64,000 nucleotides of DNA from a virus. The notes below the pieces were generated by a model, which saw only the letters and a program-made list of their open reading frames with translations, searched no databases and was not told the DNA's origin. Shown here piece by piece: positions 52,036 through 60,780 of the stretch (within the stretch, counting starts at the first letter, position 1; every line of letters begins with the position of its first letter). The stretch covers positions 1 to 64,000 of the IMG/VR virus record IMGVR_UViG_3300033153_008183. The stretch is one strand, 5' to 3'. Both the position numbers and the translations under genes were made by a program.

Positions 52036-53392
52036 CTGATTCCTCTTTTTGCTTAATTATCTCTTCCTCTTCTTCAATAGGATATGGTCCTATTGCATTT
52101 GGATCAAACACACCATCTAAAAGTTCAGTTTCAAAACTATACTCACCTGTAAATCTTGAATTTCTAACCTCTTCTGGTAATAGCACCCCTAACTCTAAAT
52201 ATATTTTATCAGTTTTAGCTTGCTCCCCTCGCATTGAATTTGCTTCCTGCACACTTGGTTCCCAGGGATTATTAAAATCAAAAGACACTTCTTTACCTGT
52301 CATATGTTTTAAAAGAGTAGTAAGAACTCCTTCCATCTGCAGTTCCTGCTGTCCGGTGAGATAGGCATTATAGTTACGTTCATCCATTTCGCCTTTGTTA
52401 TTTAGGCCGCTTGCTTGACGGCCGAACAAACGACTTGCCGGAATATTAGTGACTCCAGAAAGAACCATCATGAACTTATCCCAAAGTTCCGGAACACCAG
52501 CTAACTGTGGAGTATTCCGGAAAAAATCCTCATCACCTTCAGAATCCAGGAATACAGCATTTAGTATTGATTTAGCCTGATTCATAGTCTCCATACGATT
52601 TGCCATTATCTCAGCACCATTTTCTGACTGAAGAATCTCTCGTAAACCGGCAATTTTATAAATAGCAACAATTATTTCGGTTCCCAGATTACCCATTCCC
52701 TGTTCAAATGTGCCGTATCTGGATAATTGATTATAAATACTCTGAACTACACCTGTACCCCAATACATATATTCTTCTTCATCTACAGTACCAGTAGAAA
52801 ACATACTGGTGAATCCCGGATCAGTTACAACTGGAATAGGATCTCCTTTGATTATCAGACACTGAGTTGCATGTACTTTAAAAGAATTATTCTGATTACC
52901 ACCTGGTGTCACTTCAAACAGGACCGGTTCACCATATCTACTTGGATCCGATTTTCCATCTTCCCATTTTATTACTTTAATTTGACTGGCAGAAAATACC
53001 TTCAACTGCCTGATATCCAGCTTCTCACCATCTTTGTAAGGTTTCTCACGAGGTTTACTTGATACCATCCAGATAACACCACCGCGGAACAGCCTTGCCC
53101 AGCTAATAGCAGTATTAAAAGCAGCCTTTGCTTTTAATTTTTTTAACTGCTTAAGAATATCAGAATCCCCATCATCAGATAATGATATCCAGGCCCTTGT
53201 CATATCGTCAGCAGGTGCTTTTATTAGTTTTTTAACCCATCCATCTCCAGCAAACATACTGGCAAGTTCAAGATCAGAAACAACTTTAAAATCTCCAAAT
53301 GAAGTATCTTTAGTGACATCCTGCCTTCCACCAAATCCCTTATAGATATTATCCCAACCATCCTGTCGAATTATTTTACTATTTTCAGTCAT
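52022..53392 (-). CDS. Portal protein (DUF1073-like)
   Basis: A 456-residue protein with the DUF1073 portal layout: KLIKAPADDMTRAWI near the start, ARLFRGGVIW, then VLSGVTNIPASRLFGRQASGLN and a polyglutamate-rich C-terminus (PIEEEEEIIKQKEE). Portal dodecamers form the DNA entry ring and bind terminase. Placed just after the large terminase. Confidence 0.9.
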   Translation of the reverse strand: MTENSKIIRQDGWDNIYKGFGGRQDVTKDTSFGDFKVVSDLELASMFAGDGWVKKLIKAPADDMTRAWISLSDDGDSDILKQLKKLKAKAAFNTAISWARLFRGGVIWMVSSKPREKPYKDGEKLDIRQLKVFSASQIKVIKWEDGKSDPSRYGEPVLFEVTPGGNQNNSFKVHATQCLIIKGDPIPVVTDPGFTSMFSTGTVDEEEYMYWGTGVVQSIYNQLSRYGTFEQGMGNLGTEIIVAIYKIAGLREILQSENGAEIMANRMETMNQAKSILNAVFLDSEGDEDFFRNTPQLAGVPELWDKFMMVLSGVTNIPASRLFGRQASGLNNKGEMDERNYNAYLTGQQELQMEGVLTTLLKHMTGKEVSFDFNNPWEPSVQEANSMRGEQAKTDKIYLELGVLLPEEVRNSRFTGEYSFETELLDGVFDPNAIGPYPIEEEEEIIKQKEESDESV

Positions 53393-53407
53393 ATCAAACT
53401 CCCTTTA

Positions 53408-54856
53408 TCACGAGTACAGATATCCATATCTGCTTCCCCCGTCTTCCGGATGTAACCATTGTCTTTGTAAACTACTCATAGAGTCTGGTGCATCATTCGG
53501 TTCCTGTCCATCCATGTAATCAATAACCTGTTCCAGATATTCCGGATCAGTAAGAGGAGTCCAATCTATCCTCTCCCAGTATCGTTTACCATAAGTCTGA
53601 ATCTTCATATCTTTGTTAGTGACTTCAAAATATTCAGAAACCTGTGGTCTATGGTTTATAATACCATCTTTTGCCAATCTGTCTATAGCTCGTTGCAATT
53701 CTTTTTCTCCAAAACCCTTATCAGCATTACTTTCAATAAAAATTTTTCTAACAAATCTGGCAGAACAATCTTTTACAATTCTAATTGCCACATCTGAAAT
53801 AGCTGTCGCATCTCCGGAGGATGCTTTAGAAAAATCGTCATAAAATAATTGACCAAAACCTTGAATCCGTTTATTACTATGCAGTTGCATCACTGTGTAA
53901 GCGCCAGTATGCTGTCCAGCGTATTTTGCATCTACATGAGCATAACTGTTTCGCCAGGGCTCTGCAGGAGCAAAACAAGGATCTTGAAAGATCATATCAC
54001 TGGCAGCAACGTGCTGGAGCATATAATTACAATTAAAAAGCACATCTGTAGTATATTTTTTCTTATAAGCAATATCTTCCGGAGTTAAAATACCAACTCT
54101 ATCAACATCAAACTTCATATGAGGAGCTGGAGGTGTAATTGTCCATCCATCTTTTTTATGCCAGGGAGTTCCTTCGTGTATCAATCTGGCACCGGGATCT
54201 AATACATTTGTAATTACTTCTCTCATGTACTCAATAGTTTCATCACGTTTTGCTTCTGAAACTCGATCATCTAATGTGATAATATCACACAGAACAATTA
54301 CATCATAATGAGCTCCGGTTATATTAGTTCCAATTCCATAAGCATCCAGATTTCCTTCTTTAGAATTTGTTGTTTTAAAATTCCAGGTAATACTTGCTTC
54401 TTTCTTTCTAATTTCCCTGGGAGCAATTCCATAAATGGCCTGAAACAAATCTTTCATGACAGCAGACCGCATAAAGGCCCTGACAACCCCAGAAATAGAT
54501 GCAGCCTCTGTGTAACTTTTTCTAATGATTGCAATACGTGCATTGGGAAAAGTCAAAAGATGTCTGACAATTCCAATTACAGTAACTGCAGAAGTTTTAT
54601 AACTTCCTCTGTGTGCCTGAAGAGCATTTATATTTTGGTGAGTGTCCCACATGGAAGTGATCCATCCACTGTGAAGGGGAAGTAACTTTTCAAACCCTAA
54701 ACTATGACCTAGTAAATGGGGTTGTGAAAAAACAGTTTTCCGGATAAGTCTTTCAACATCAAGACTTATGGTTTTCTTTTTTAAAAATTGTCTGGATTTA
54801 CCTCCGGGAATTCCCGGAGGTCTGCCTACTTTTCTTTTTGTCTTTTCTATGATCAC
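53408..54856 (-). CDS. terL: Terminase large subunit
   Basis: A 482-residue packaging ATPase/nuclease. Walker A is AHRGSYKT (81-88), Walker B is VIVLCDII (186-193; the Asp at 191 is kept but the usual second acidic residue is replaced by Ile). Nuclease acids are visible at D309 (YAHVDAKYAG), E375 (IFIESNADKG) and in DAPDSMSSL near the end. It follows a basic N-terminal tail. Terminase cuts and pumps phage DNA into the procapsid. Overlaps the small subunit stop by one base. Confidence 0.9.
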   Translation of the reverse strand: MIIEKTKRKVGRPPGIPGGKSRQFLKKKTISLDVERLIRKTVFSQPHLLGHSLGFEKLLPLHSGWITSMWDTHQNINALQAHRGSYKTSAVTVIGIVRHLLTFPNARIAIIRKSYTEAASISGVVRAFMRSAVMKDLFQAIYGIAPREIRKKEASITWNFKTTNSKEGNLDAYGIGTNITGAHYDVIVLCDIITLDDRVSEAKRDETIEYMREVITNVLDPGARLIHEGTPWHKKDGWTITPPAPHMKFDVDRVGILTPEDIAYKKKYTTDVLFNCNYMLQHVAASDMIFQDPCFAPAEPWRNSYAHVDAKYAGQHTGAYTVMQLHSNKRIQGFGQLFYDDFSKASSGDATAISDVAIRIVKDCSARFVRKIFIESNADKGFGEKELQRAIDRLAKDGIINHRPQVSEYFEVTNKDMKIQTYGKRYWERIDWTPLTDPEYLEQVIDYMDGQEPNDAPDSMSSLQRQWLHPEDGGSRYGYLYS

Positions 54857-55827
54857 TAAGAGGATCCATTACTTTCTTCAACAGTCTGCATTTGAGCTCT
54901 ACGTCCTGCAGCTTCTGCCATCTGTGCCATCTTTGCAATACCTTCACCCATCTTTGCAAGTCCGGTATCGGAATCTTCATAGAGTTTAATATACTTGGAA
55001 AGTTCCCTTCTGGCCTCACCACGATTAGCAAGTTTAATTTCATAAGTCACAACATTAGTATTTTTAGGATGCATATTTGTTTTGATACTTTCAACACAAC
55101 ATCTCCACTCCAGAGGAATATCATCAAGACTTGTAAATCTTGGACTTCCATTTCCATTGATAAACATTGCCGGATCATAAAAAGCCTGTTTGTAAAGTTG
55201 TCCGATAATATCATTTTTCAAAGTCATACTCATGGAATCAATTTCCCATTCCAGAATACGTTGGATACCCTGCCTGATATTATCTCTCCTCATCCACTGC
55301 TGGGCCTGGTATCGTGCTGCAACTCTATTTGCATCTGTAGCAAACTCTCCACTCTTAAGTCGCACCATAGCCTCTGTTGCATTTCTGTGAAGCATATATA
55401 AATAAATAAAAATAATTTCATTATCTTCAAGTTTCAAATCAACCAGACTTTCTTTTATGAGTTCTGCAGAATGAGCTTCCCCTTCACGTTTACGAACAAG
55501 GTCCATTTCAAAATTCATATTTAATTTTTCCGGGAGCCGATACCGGTCAAGATATTTATCCGGATCTTTTATCCACCGATAAAAAGTATCACTGGAGATT
55601 CCATATTTTTTTATTATATGAATCCGGGGAACTCGCTTTGCATCCTCTTGCAGGATTTTTCGGATCTTATCATATTTTGGAAGTTGCCTTGCCCGGAAAG
55701 TTGCAAGAGGCAACCCGGCTTCTTCAGCATCCTTTGCTTCTTTTAAAATTAAAGCCGCTGTTTCTGCTGCTTCCCCAACAGTCTCTTCAATTATACTTCC
55801 ATATTCATCTGTTTCAAATGCTCTCAT
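54856..55827 (-). CDS. Terminase small subunit / DNA-recognition protein
   Basis: A 323-residue helical protein whose residues about 60-95 form a HTH (IHIIKKYGISSDTFYRWIKDPD), followed by a long helical region. It is immediately upstream of terL. Longer than typical TerS. First gene of the packaging operon; identification rests on position plus HTH. Confidence 0.7.
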   Translation of the reverse strand: MRAFETDEYGSIIEETVGEAAETAALILKEAKDAEEAGLPLATFRARQLPKYDKIRKILQEDAKRVPRIHIIKKYGISSDTFYRWIKDPDKYLDRYRLPEKLNMNFEMDLVRKREGEAHSAELIKESLVDLKLEDNEIIFIYLYMLHRNATEAMVRLKSGEFATDANRVAARYQAQQWMRRDNIRQGIQRILEWEIDSMSMTLKNDIIGQLYKQAFYDPAMFINGNGSPRFTSLDDIPLEWRCCVESIKTNMHPKNTNVVTYEIKLANRGEARRELSKYIKLYEDSDTGLAKMGEGIAKMAQMAEAAGRRAQMQTVEESNGSS

Positions 55828-55859
55828 GAAAACAAGTATAACTCACAAAACTGGTAATG

Positions 55860-56270
55860 TCAAACAGAATCAAAAGCATCATAAATAATTTTCTTTTTAT
55901 GCAGCTTCGCTTCTTTTCTCATATTCGCAGTTCCACTTCCTCCTGGAAACAGAAAAACGTAATCAGTATAAGCAGCCATTTCCCGATTTCGATTATGGCC
56001 TGCAATACAGTTATATCTGCTTCCGTCCCATCTCTCTTTCACAATGCATGGATCCACAGTTAAATCATCCCATAAAGCCGGAAATGGTTTTACTTTTAAA
56101 TCCAGAATATCTGCACAGAATTCTCCAAACTCATCAGCCCCAGAAGCTTTCCCGGAAACGATTATTTTTATATTATATTTCCGAACCATTTTCCGCACTA
56201 ATTTAAAATCGGAAAGGGAACCATCAAAGTCTCTTCTTCCTGCTATCACGCAACGCTTATTATTTTTCAC
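55860..56270 (-). CDS. SLOG-domain (YspA/DUF2493-like) nucleotide-binding protein
   Basis: A 136-residue protein with the SLOG features: VIAGRRDF at the start, IVSGKASGADEFGEFCAD, RNREMAAYTDYVFLFPGGSGTANM. SLOG proteins bind nucleotides or nucleotide-derived signals; phage-borne single-domain forms have been linked to signalling and DNA processing, but the substrate here is unknown. First gene (in transcription order) after 56552. Confidence 0.8.
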   Translation of the reverse strand: MKNNKRCVIAGRRDFDGSLSDFKLVRKMVRKYNIKIIVSGKASGADEFGEFCADILDLKVKPFPALWDDLTVDPCIVKERWDGSRYNCIAGHNRNREMAAYTDYVFLFPGGSGTANMRKEAKLHKKKIIYDAFDSV

Positions 56271-56380
56271 GAAGTGAACTCCTTACATATTTATTATAGA
56301 TTAAATAAATAAAAACGGTATTACTATTTTTACCGGAAAGAAATTATCTTTTTAATTTTTTACGTTTTTCGAAGAAAACG

Positions 56381-56415
56381 GTAAAGTATCTATAAGTTTA
56401 CTTATAGTACTTTAC
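56381..56415. repeat. Strong inverted repeat between two - strand genes
   Basis: Left arm GTAAAGTATCTATAAG and right arm CTTATAGTACTTTAC pair perfectly apart from one bulged base, with loop TTTA. On the - strand it is followed by a T-rich tract, so it could be the terminator of the 56552 gene or a transcript-start attenuator for the SLOG gene. Immediately to the right, two direct copies of GACAAT(T/A)GTTGATTT (56449-56482) follow. Confidence 0.6.
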
Positions 56416-56551
56416 TCTAAGACTATGTTCTTATAGCTCGGCCTTTTCGACAATTGTTGATTTATGACAATAGTTGATTTTAATAAGTACAAAATAGTGA
56501 TAAATTTTAAAACCAACTATCTGCATATGGGTGCAAAAGTTGAATTACAAT

Positions 56552-56887
56552 TTATTCTGGAATTTCATATGCAGATATGGTAAATCCAGTATCATTCATA
56601 AGGAATCCCGGACCTGTAAACAGTACAGTTCTAAACTCTTTCCGGTTATCTACAACACTCCGGATTACCAGATTAAAAACCTGCAGAACATCTGGTTTTT
56701 CCGGCATGTTGTAATGGGATAAAATATCACATAGAACTTCTTCTTTTTTCCGCAATACAGGTATTTTATTTTTCCCTATTATCTCAACAGTCTCCCCCAG
56801 ATCCCTGGTTATCCCAACTCTGGTAATCTGCTCAATATTATCAATTAAAACATTACCATTTTCCGTATTCATCATCTTTAAAATCAT
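56552..56887 (-). CDS. Hypothetical protein at the start of the late arm
   Basis: A 111-residue acidic protein starting at ATG 56887 after GGAGGATTTT. No motif recognised. It is the leftward-reading gene nearest the divergent control region, so it might be regulatory, but nothing in the sequence shows it. Confidence 0.65.
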   Translation of the reverse strand: MILKMMNTENGNVLIDNIEQITRVGITRDLGETVEIIGKNKIPVLRKKEEVLCDILSHYNMPEKPDVLQVFNLVIRSVVDNRKEFRTVLFTGPGFLMNDTGFTISAYEIPE

Positions 56888-57007
56888 AAAATCCTCCATA
56901 TATCTTAAATACTATTATACACGAATTCCGGGGAAATAAAACTAAAGATTCATATTGCTTGTTAAAAGTCATTTAAACGACAGTACAGGATTATGTTTTA
57001 TTATTTT

Positions 57008-57132
57008 TAGCACAATATCGTCAAAATTATAAAAGTATCAAATCGAATACAATAACAGTACAAGGCAAAAATCCAGTTTACACACATACAATGAAGAATA
57101 AACGTAATATTTTAATTAGCACAATATTGTCA
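57008..57132. repeat. Two copies of TAGCACAATATYGTCA
   Basis: TAGCACAATATCGTCA (57008-57023) and TAGCACAATATTGTCA (57117-57132) differ at one base. The core ACAATATTGT of copy 2 is a perfect 10-bp palindrome, the style of a dimeric repressor operator. Spacing is 109 bases start to start. Confidence 0.5.
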
Positions 57133-57455
57133 TACTCTCAAAAACCATATAAATACCCACATTTCTTATAAATTTTTTATAGAAAATAAGGATCAACTTA
57201 AATACAGCTCAGATTTACATATAAACACTGCAGAAACACTCTAAACTACTCCGTAGAAGTGCTACAGACAACAATAACAGCTGCAGGAGCAATACAGACA
57301 GCAGGACCGGAGAAAAGGTACCAGAAACACAGTAAGGAGTGTATAGAGAGGCAGGAGAAGCATATTAGGACAATAACTATAATAAAAATTTTTATAGTAT
57401 ACATAAGTAACATACTCTATAGAGAGGTATTATCATATAAAATTTAGAGTTAAAA

Positions 57456-57489
57456 CCCCCACACCCCTATACCAGGTGCCCCTGCCCCC
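57456..57489 (-). other. Potential G-quadruplex (four G-runs on the - strand)
   Basis: On the + strand C-runs occupy 57456-57460, 57464-57467, 57479-57482 and 57485-57489. The - strand therefore has four runs of 4-5 G with loops of 2, 11 and 3 bases, able to form a quadruplex (and an i-motif on the + strand). This is a striking G+C-rich block within an AT-rich region. Confidence 0.5.
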
Positions 57490-57605
57490 TGCTGCCTTTC
57501 TGCCCATACTACAATAGCAGATATCAACAATAGCCATATTATAACAATTGCTATATTGCTTGTGGGGTTGTCCTTTAATTCAATAGAGAATTTCATTTTG
57601 ATTTA

Positions 57606-57731
57606 ACTCTATGCTATATATAGACTTGTTAGTAACTTGTTGATAATAAACTGTTGATAACTTACATGCAATTGTCACTTAGTTACAATTGTTGAATGAT
57701 TGCAATTGCATAATCTGTCTATAGCATAGTT
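57606..57731. repeat. Cluster of DnaA-like and palindromic repeats
   Basis: Two TGTTGATAA copies (57638-57646, 57652-57660; each one mismatch from an inverted DnaA box), then CAATTGT/ACAATTG elements, and an outer inverted pair CTATGCTATA (57608 on) / TATAGCATAG (57720 on). CAATTGTTGA at 57686 also occurs at 56451. The density resembles an iteron region or regulator-binding array; an auxiliary origin is possible. Confidence 0.4.
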
Positions 57732-58356
57732 TAAATGGGAAGATGTAAAGAGTATAGTTACCACTTCTTACTACTTAATTACATAGGTTTTATTATTTAT
57801 ATATTACTACTATTTCTATTGTTATACTTATTAAGAACTATCTTCAATATTACTATGCTTGTATTCTATTGTACTTATCCTGTTATAGTTTATTCTATTC
57901 ATTGCTATTATTCACTCTATTCATTGCTATTATATCTATGATCATTATACCTATGCATATCGGATTAAATTATATCTATATCTCCTTTTGTATCCTATGC
58001 AATAACTCTTGTATTCATCCGGTTATATTCTTACTTACTATCCTTGCAATTGTATCTATTCTATTATTCACTTATCTATCATTATTTCACTGTTCAAACT
58101 GGACAAAATTTCCCTAAAAACTACTTAATATTTGTACAGTAAAAAAATAATTTATTTTACTATTTATATGTCAAATGACCAATAAATCGTTTGACATATG
58201 AATCTATTAATATTATACTCATATTAGATAGTAAGTAAACAGATAAGTTTTTATTATCTTAAAAAGGCAGTTCTGACAACCTGCAAATATTGACATAAAA
58301 AACAGTGAATATCTTAGTATATATACTGTACCATTCAAATGAAAATGCTTGTGTTT

Positions 58357-58433
58357 ATACCCTTTATTTACAAAGGGTATTTGCATGATTATTTTACAAT
58401 CAAAATAAATAGAGTTTAAAAGGATGTTTAATT
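58357..58433 (+). promoter_or_regulatory. Hairpin leader element 1
   Basis: A 9-bp perfect stem (ATACCCTTT / AAAGGGTAT) with a 6-base loop follows the block AAAATGCTTGTGTTTA (58342-58357) and is followed after five bases by TGATTATTTTA (58386-58396) and then AAGGATGTTTA as SD. The same arrangement with a different stem sequence occurs before 59186. Candidate RNA regulator or terminator-leader. Confidence 0.55.
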
Positions 58434-58604
58434 ATGACCGCAACAGAAAAAATGATAAGTAGATTAGACAATGCAAATAGATATCAGGCTGAAGTAACAA
58501 GAAACACAATTACACCAAAACCCGTAAATTACAGCTTTAATTCAGCAAGTGATTTTAATGTATTTGTTAATAGCAAAAAGTCTTTTTATGGGATAAACAA
58601 ATAG
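58434..58604 (+). CDS. Small hypothetical protein
   Basis: A 56-residue polar protein (MTATEKMISRLDNANRYQAE...). SD AAGGATG precedes the start. First rightward gene after the divergent region; unknown function, possibly an early host-takeover protein. Confidence 0.6.
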   Translation: MTATEKMISRLDNANRYQAEVTRNTITPKPVNYSFNSASDFNVFVNSKKSFYGINK

Positions 58605-58663
58605 TCAATAAATAATGGTGTATGCCGTTATTAAAAATAAATAAGGGAAATAGGTAAAACAAA

Positions 58664-59089
58664 ATGGAGACAACTAAAAAAGCAACATTTACAGTAAATG
58701 AATTGAAAGACAGTGTAAAAAGCAAAATGGAATTTGCCGGATTATATGCAAAGCTAGCAAGTGTAAAAACTGTTGAATACGGTATTAAGTCTATTATCAA
58801 AGCTGAAGAATTAGCAAAACAGACTGTTGAATTTTCAAGAGATAAACTTATTGAATTAAACAAGTTTTTTGAAAGTAGAAATATTAGTAAAATGGATCTT
58901 TTGACAATCATAATTGAAATTATCATCTATGCTGTTAGTATTATGTTGCTTACTAATACCGGATCTATCCTATTCTTAATAATTGCCTTAATAGATGTTT
59001 ATTGCCTTTCTTACAATTTGACCGGTTTATTCATGAATATAGCCTTAAACCGATCAAATAGAAAAACAGTAAAAGTACAAGCTTTATAA
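58664..59089 (+). CDS. Membrane protein with N-terminal helical region
   Basis: A 141-residue protein: about 85 residues of charged helix (KESKMEFAGLYAKLASV-type composition) then two transmembrane helices (about 85-105 and 107-128). SD is weak (AGGGAAATAGG). Might be a superinfection or membrane-associated replication factor; nothing decisive. Confidence 0.6.
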   Translation: METTKKATFTVNELKDSVKSKMEFAGLYAKLASVKTVEYGIKSIIKAEELAKQTVEFSRDKLIELNKFFESRNISKMDLLTIIIEIIIYAVSIMLLTNTGSILFLIIALIDVYCLSYNLTGLFMNIALNRSNRKTVKVQAL

Positions 59090-59108
59090 TCTTAAAATAC
59101 TTGTATTT

Positions 59109-59185
59109 ACAGTCTACCGTCAAAAGTAGACTGTCTTTATGATTATTTTACTATAATCAAATAAATATTATAAGGATGTTTAAAA
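59109..59185 (+). promoter_or_regulatory. Hairpin leader element 2
   Basis: A perfect 9-bp stem ACAGTCTAC (59109-59117) / GTAGACTGT (59126-59134), preceded by AAAATACTTGTATTTA (59095-59110; 14 of 16 bases match element 1) and followed five bases later by TGATTATTTTA (59140-59150) and AAGGATGTTTA. Stem sequence differs from element 1 but length and flanks match, so structure rather than sequence is kept. Confidence 0.6.
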
Positions 59186-59992
59186 ATGGAACAAAAAACG
59201 ATTATGAGTAAAGAACAAGTAAAGGAGAGCAGGGAAGAAAGAGAATTCCGGCTTGCAAGGGAAGGGAAGAATTCAGCCCGTAATTATGCTGATAGTATGA
59301 TTATGAGTAAAGAACAGACCGGTTTCTGTCCATGTCAATTATGGGTGAATAACCATGAATTCAAGTCTATAAAGTTTACTGATAACATTGTACAGGCTTT
59401 TATAGGCAAGAAAAGAAAGACTATTCTCTATGAAATATGGGGTAAAGGTGGATTTGATAAAGATGAAGTAAACGAAGTATCAACGTCAAGGTTCCCAATG
59501 AGCTATGATGATTTTAGCGAATTCATTTATAGCGAATCTTCCCTTATATTTGTTGAAGCTTTACAATCTTATAATGCCTTGAAAGGTAGAAGTTTTTTAT
59601 CATGGTACTGGTATAAACTATCTGATTTAATGGTACGATTTTGGAGACAAGCCCATAAATTAGGTATGTCTAAAAACAGTCTTCAGGACTATACTGATAT
59701 TGGACGACAAAATAATGTTGACAATTCCATGGTTATTTTCAGGGAAAGTCTATCTACTTATGGCCGGAATTTACTTCTTGAACTAGAAACCGGTATTGGT
59801 TTCAAGCTTAAAAAATCGGACGTCAATAAAAACGTTTCTTGTCATATGGGTAAACGAAATTTTTGGGATACCTTTATTAAAGATAAGAAAATTACTTTTA
59901 ATCAATTTTCTATTGCGTGGGAAGAAATAAGGGAAGAATTCCAAAATTTGGAATTGAATAATACAGTCTTTACCATAGGCAAAACAGCATAA
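59186..59992 (+). CDS. Possible divergent sigma-factor-like early protein
   Basis: A 268-residue basic protein. LIFVEALQSYNALKGRSFLSWYWYKL (about 115-140) looks like sigma70 region 2 (AIxKFDPxKGxxFxxYAxxWI), and residues 215-260 could be a second helical DNA-binding part. No region 4 HTH is obvious. It lies beside paired leader elements and is followed by a clean terminator. If it is a sigma-like factor it might direct phage promoters such as the repeated 34-bp element to its right. Could also be an unrelated helical protein. Confidence 0.45.
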   Translation: MEQKTIMSKEQVKESREEREFRLAREGKNSARNYADSMIMSKEQTGFCPCQLWVNNHEFKSIKFTDNIVQAFIGKKRKTILYEIWGKGGFDKDEVNEVSTSRFPMSYDDFSEFIYSESSLIFVEALQSYNALKGRSFLSWYWYKLSDLMVRFWRQAHKLGMSKNSLQDYTDIGRQNNVDNSMVIFRESLSTYGRNLLLELETGIGFKLKKSDVNKNVSCHMGKRNFWDTFIKDKKITFNQFSIAWEEIREEFQNLELNNTVFTIGKTA

Positions 59993-60015
59993 AACAAGCT
60001 GCACAAGCTTACTTT

Positions 60016-60052
60016 AGCCGGTTGATACTAATCTATCAATCGGCTTTTTTTG
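60016..60052 (+). terminator. Strong terminator after the 268-residue gene
   Basis: AGCCGGTTGATA pairs with TATCAATCGGCT (one G-T pair, 12 bp; loop CTAATC) and is followed by TTTTTTT. A textbook intrinsic terminator 24 bases after the stop codon. Confidence 0.85.
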
Positions 60053-60176
60053 TGTCTATAGGGAAGTGATAAAGCAATGAAAAAATTCAAAATTTGACTT
60101 TCCCTGGTGAATAAAAATTTTTGAAAAATTCTGTCCAGTCTATACCTGATAATCTATAACAAAAAAACTAATATTC

Positions 60177-60210
60177 TTATGCAAATAATTCATTTTAAAC
60201 TGATAGTATA
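60177..60210 (+). repeat. 34-bp element, copy 1
   Basis: Shares the core ACTGATAGTATA (60199-60210) and an upstream AATAATTCATTTTA block with the copies at 60781 and 60861. Bases after it (AAAAAACAATGTTTAATTTATA-like) resemble those after copy 2. A terminator lies 60-100 bases downstream. Confidence 0.6.
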
Positions 60211-60268
60211 GTAACTAAAAAACAATGTTTAATTTATACATTGTTTTATAACATCCTTTATTTATTTT

Positions 60269-60316
60269 GTGTTACAATCCGGTCAAATTATATCATCGGA
60301 TTGTAACACGGTTTTT
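60269..60316 (+). terminator. Perfect 13-bp intrinsic terminator with no gene upstream
   Basis: GTGTTACAATCCG (60269-60281) pairs perfectly with CGGATTGTAACAC (60297-60309), followed by GGTTTTTTG. It ends no visible ORF. Together with element copy 1 at 60177-60210 it could bound a transcript of about 100 bases. Confidence 0.75.
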
Positions 60317-60517
60317 TGTACAATAAAGGTGATAATCAGTCAATTGTCGATTTGTTTTATTTGTTTATAATCAAATATTGACAAATAAAAAAAACAGTAA
60401 AATAATAGATTATTTTTAATAAATCAAATAGTAAAAAATTCTGATAGAAAATAACCGTAAAAAACAGTAGAAAATAGCAATGTTTTTATCGTGATTGTTT
60501 CACAAGCAAATTTGAAG

Positions 60518-60558
60518 TTATCCACAATGTCAACAGGTTATTAACAAAGTTATCCACA
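60518..60558 (+). other. Two perfect DnaA boxes (candidate replication origin)
   Basis: TTATCCACA occurs at 60518-60526 and 60550-60558, same orientation, 32 bases apart (about three helical turns). Between them is AACAGGTTATTAACAAAG. Flanks are very A+T-rich, suitable as an unwinding element. Perfect boxes suggest recruitment of host DnaA; the phage's own replisome genes then extend. No phage origin protein is visible here. Confidence 0.6.
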
Positions 60559-60780
60559 AGTGATTACGTACTTTTCAAATTTTCGAATTTTTACATTTTT
60601 AAAAAAGTAAGCTCGGATTCGCAGGGAAAATTTGAATTTTTTTTGAAAAACAATAGAGAGTTATAACAGTAAAGAATAAAACGGTATTCTCTCATATAAT
60701 ACAACAGTGTATTTTTTCCAGGATGATGACTGGACTAAAATTTTCACGTACTTTTCCTGGTATGAATAAAATTAAAAAAT

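Larger units (their letters stand above)
56900..58433. other. 1.5-kb AT-rich divergent control region
   Basis: Separates the leftward late arm from the rightward genes at 58,434. I see no supported gene. Two hydrophobic open frames at 57,735-57,941 and 57,869-58,117 lie in pyrimidine-rich low-complexity DNA without SD sites. It holds several repeat families (listed separately), a C-rich tract, and a final hairpin leader before the first gene. Likely houses divergent promoters and possibly an origin. Confidence 0.7.

Noticed and set aside
57259-57447. 62-codon ORF in the divergent region
   Set aside because: No SD, no plausible fold, and repeats (ACAGAC/CAGAAACAC) cross it; kept as noncoding.
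57735-58117. Two hydrophobic ORFs (68 and 82 codons)
   Set aside because: Pyrimidine-rich low-complexity DNA in the divergent region, no SD at either start, composition typical of T-rich noise.
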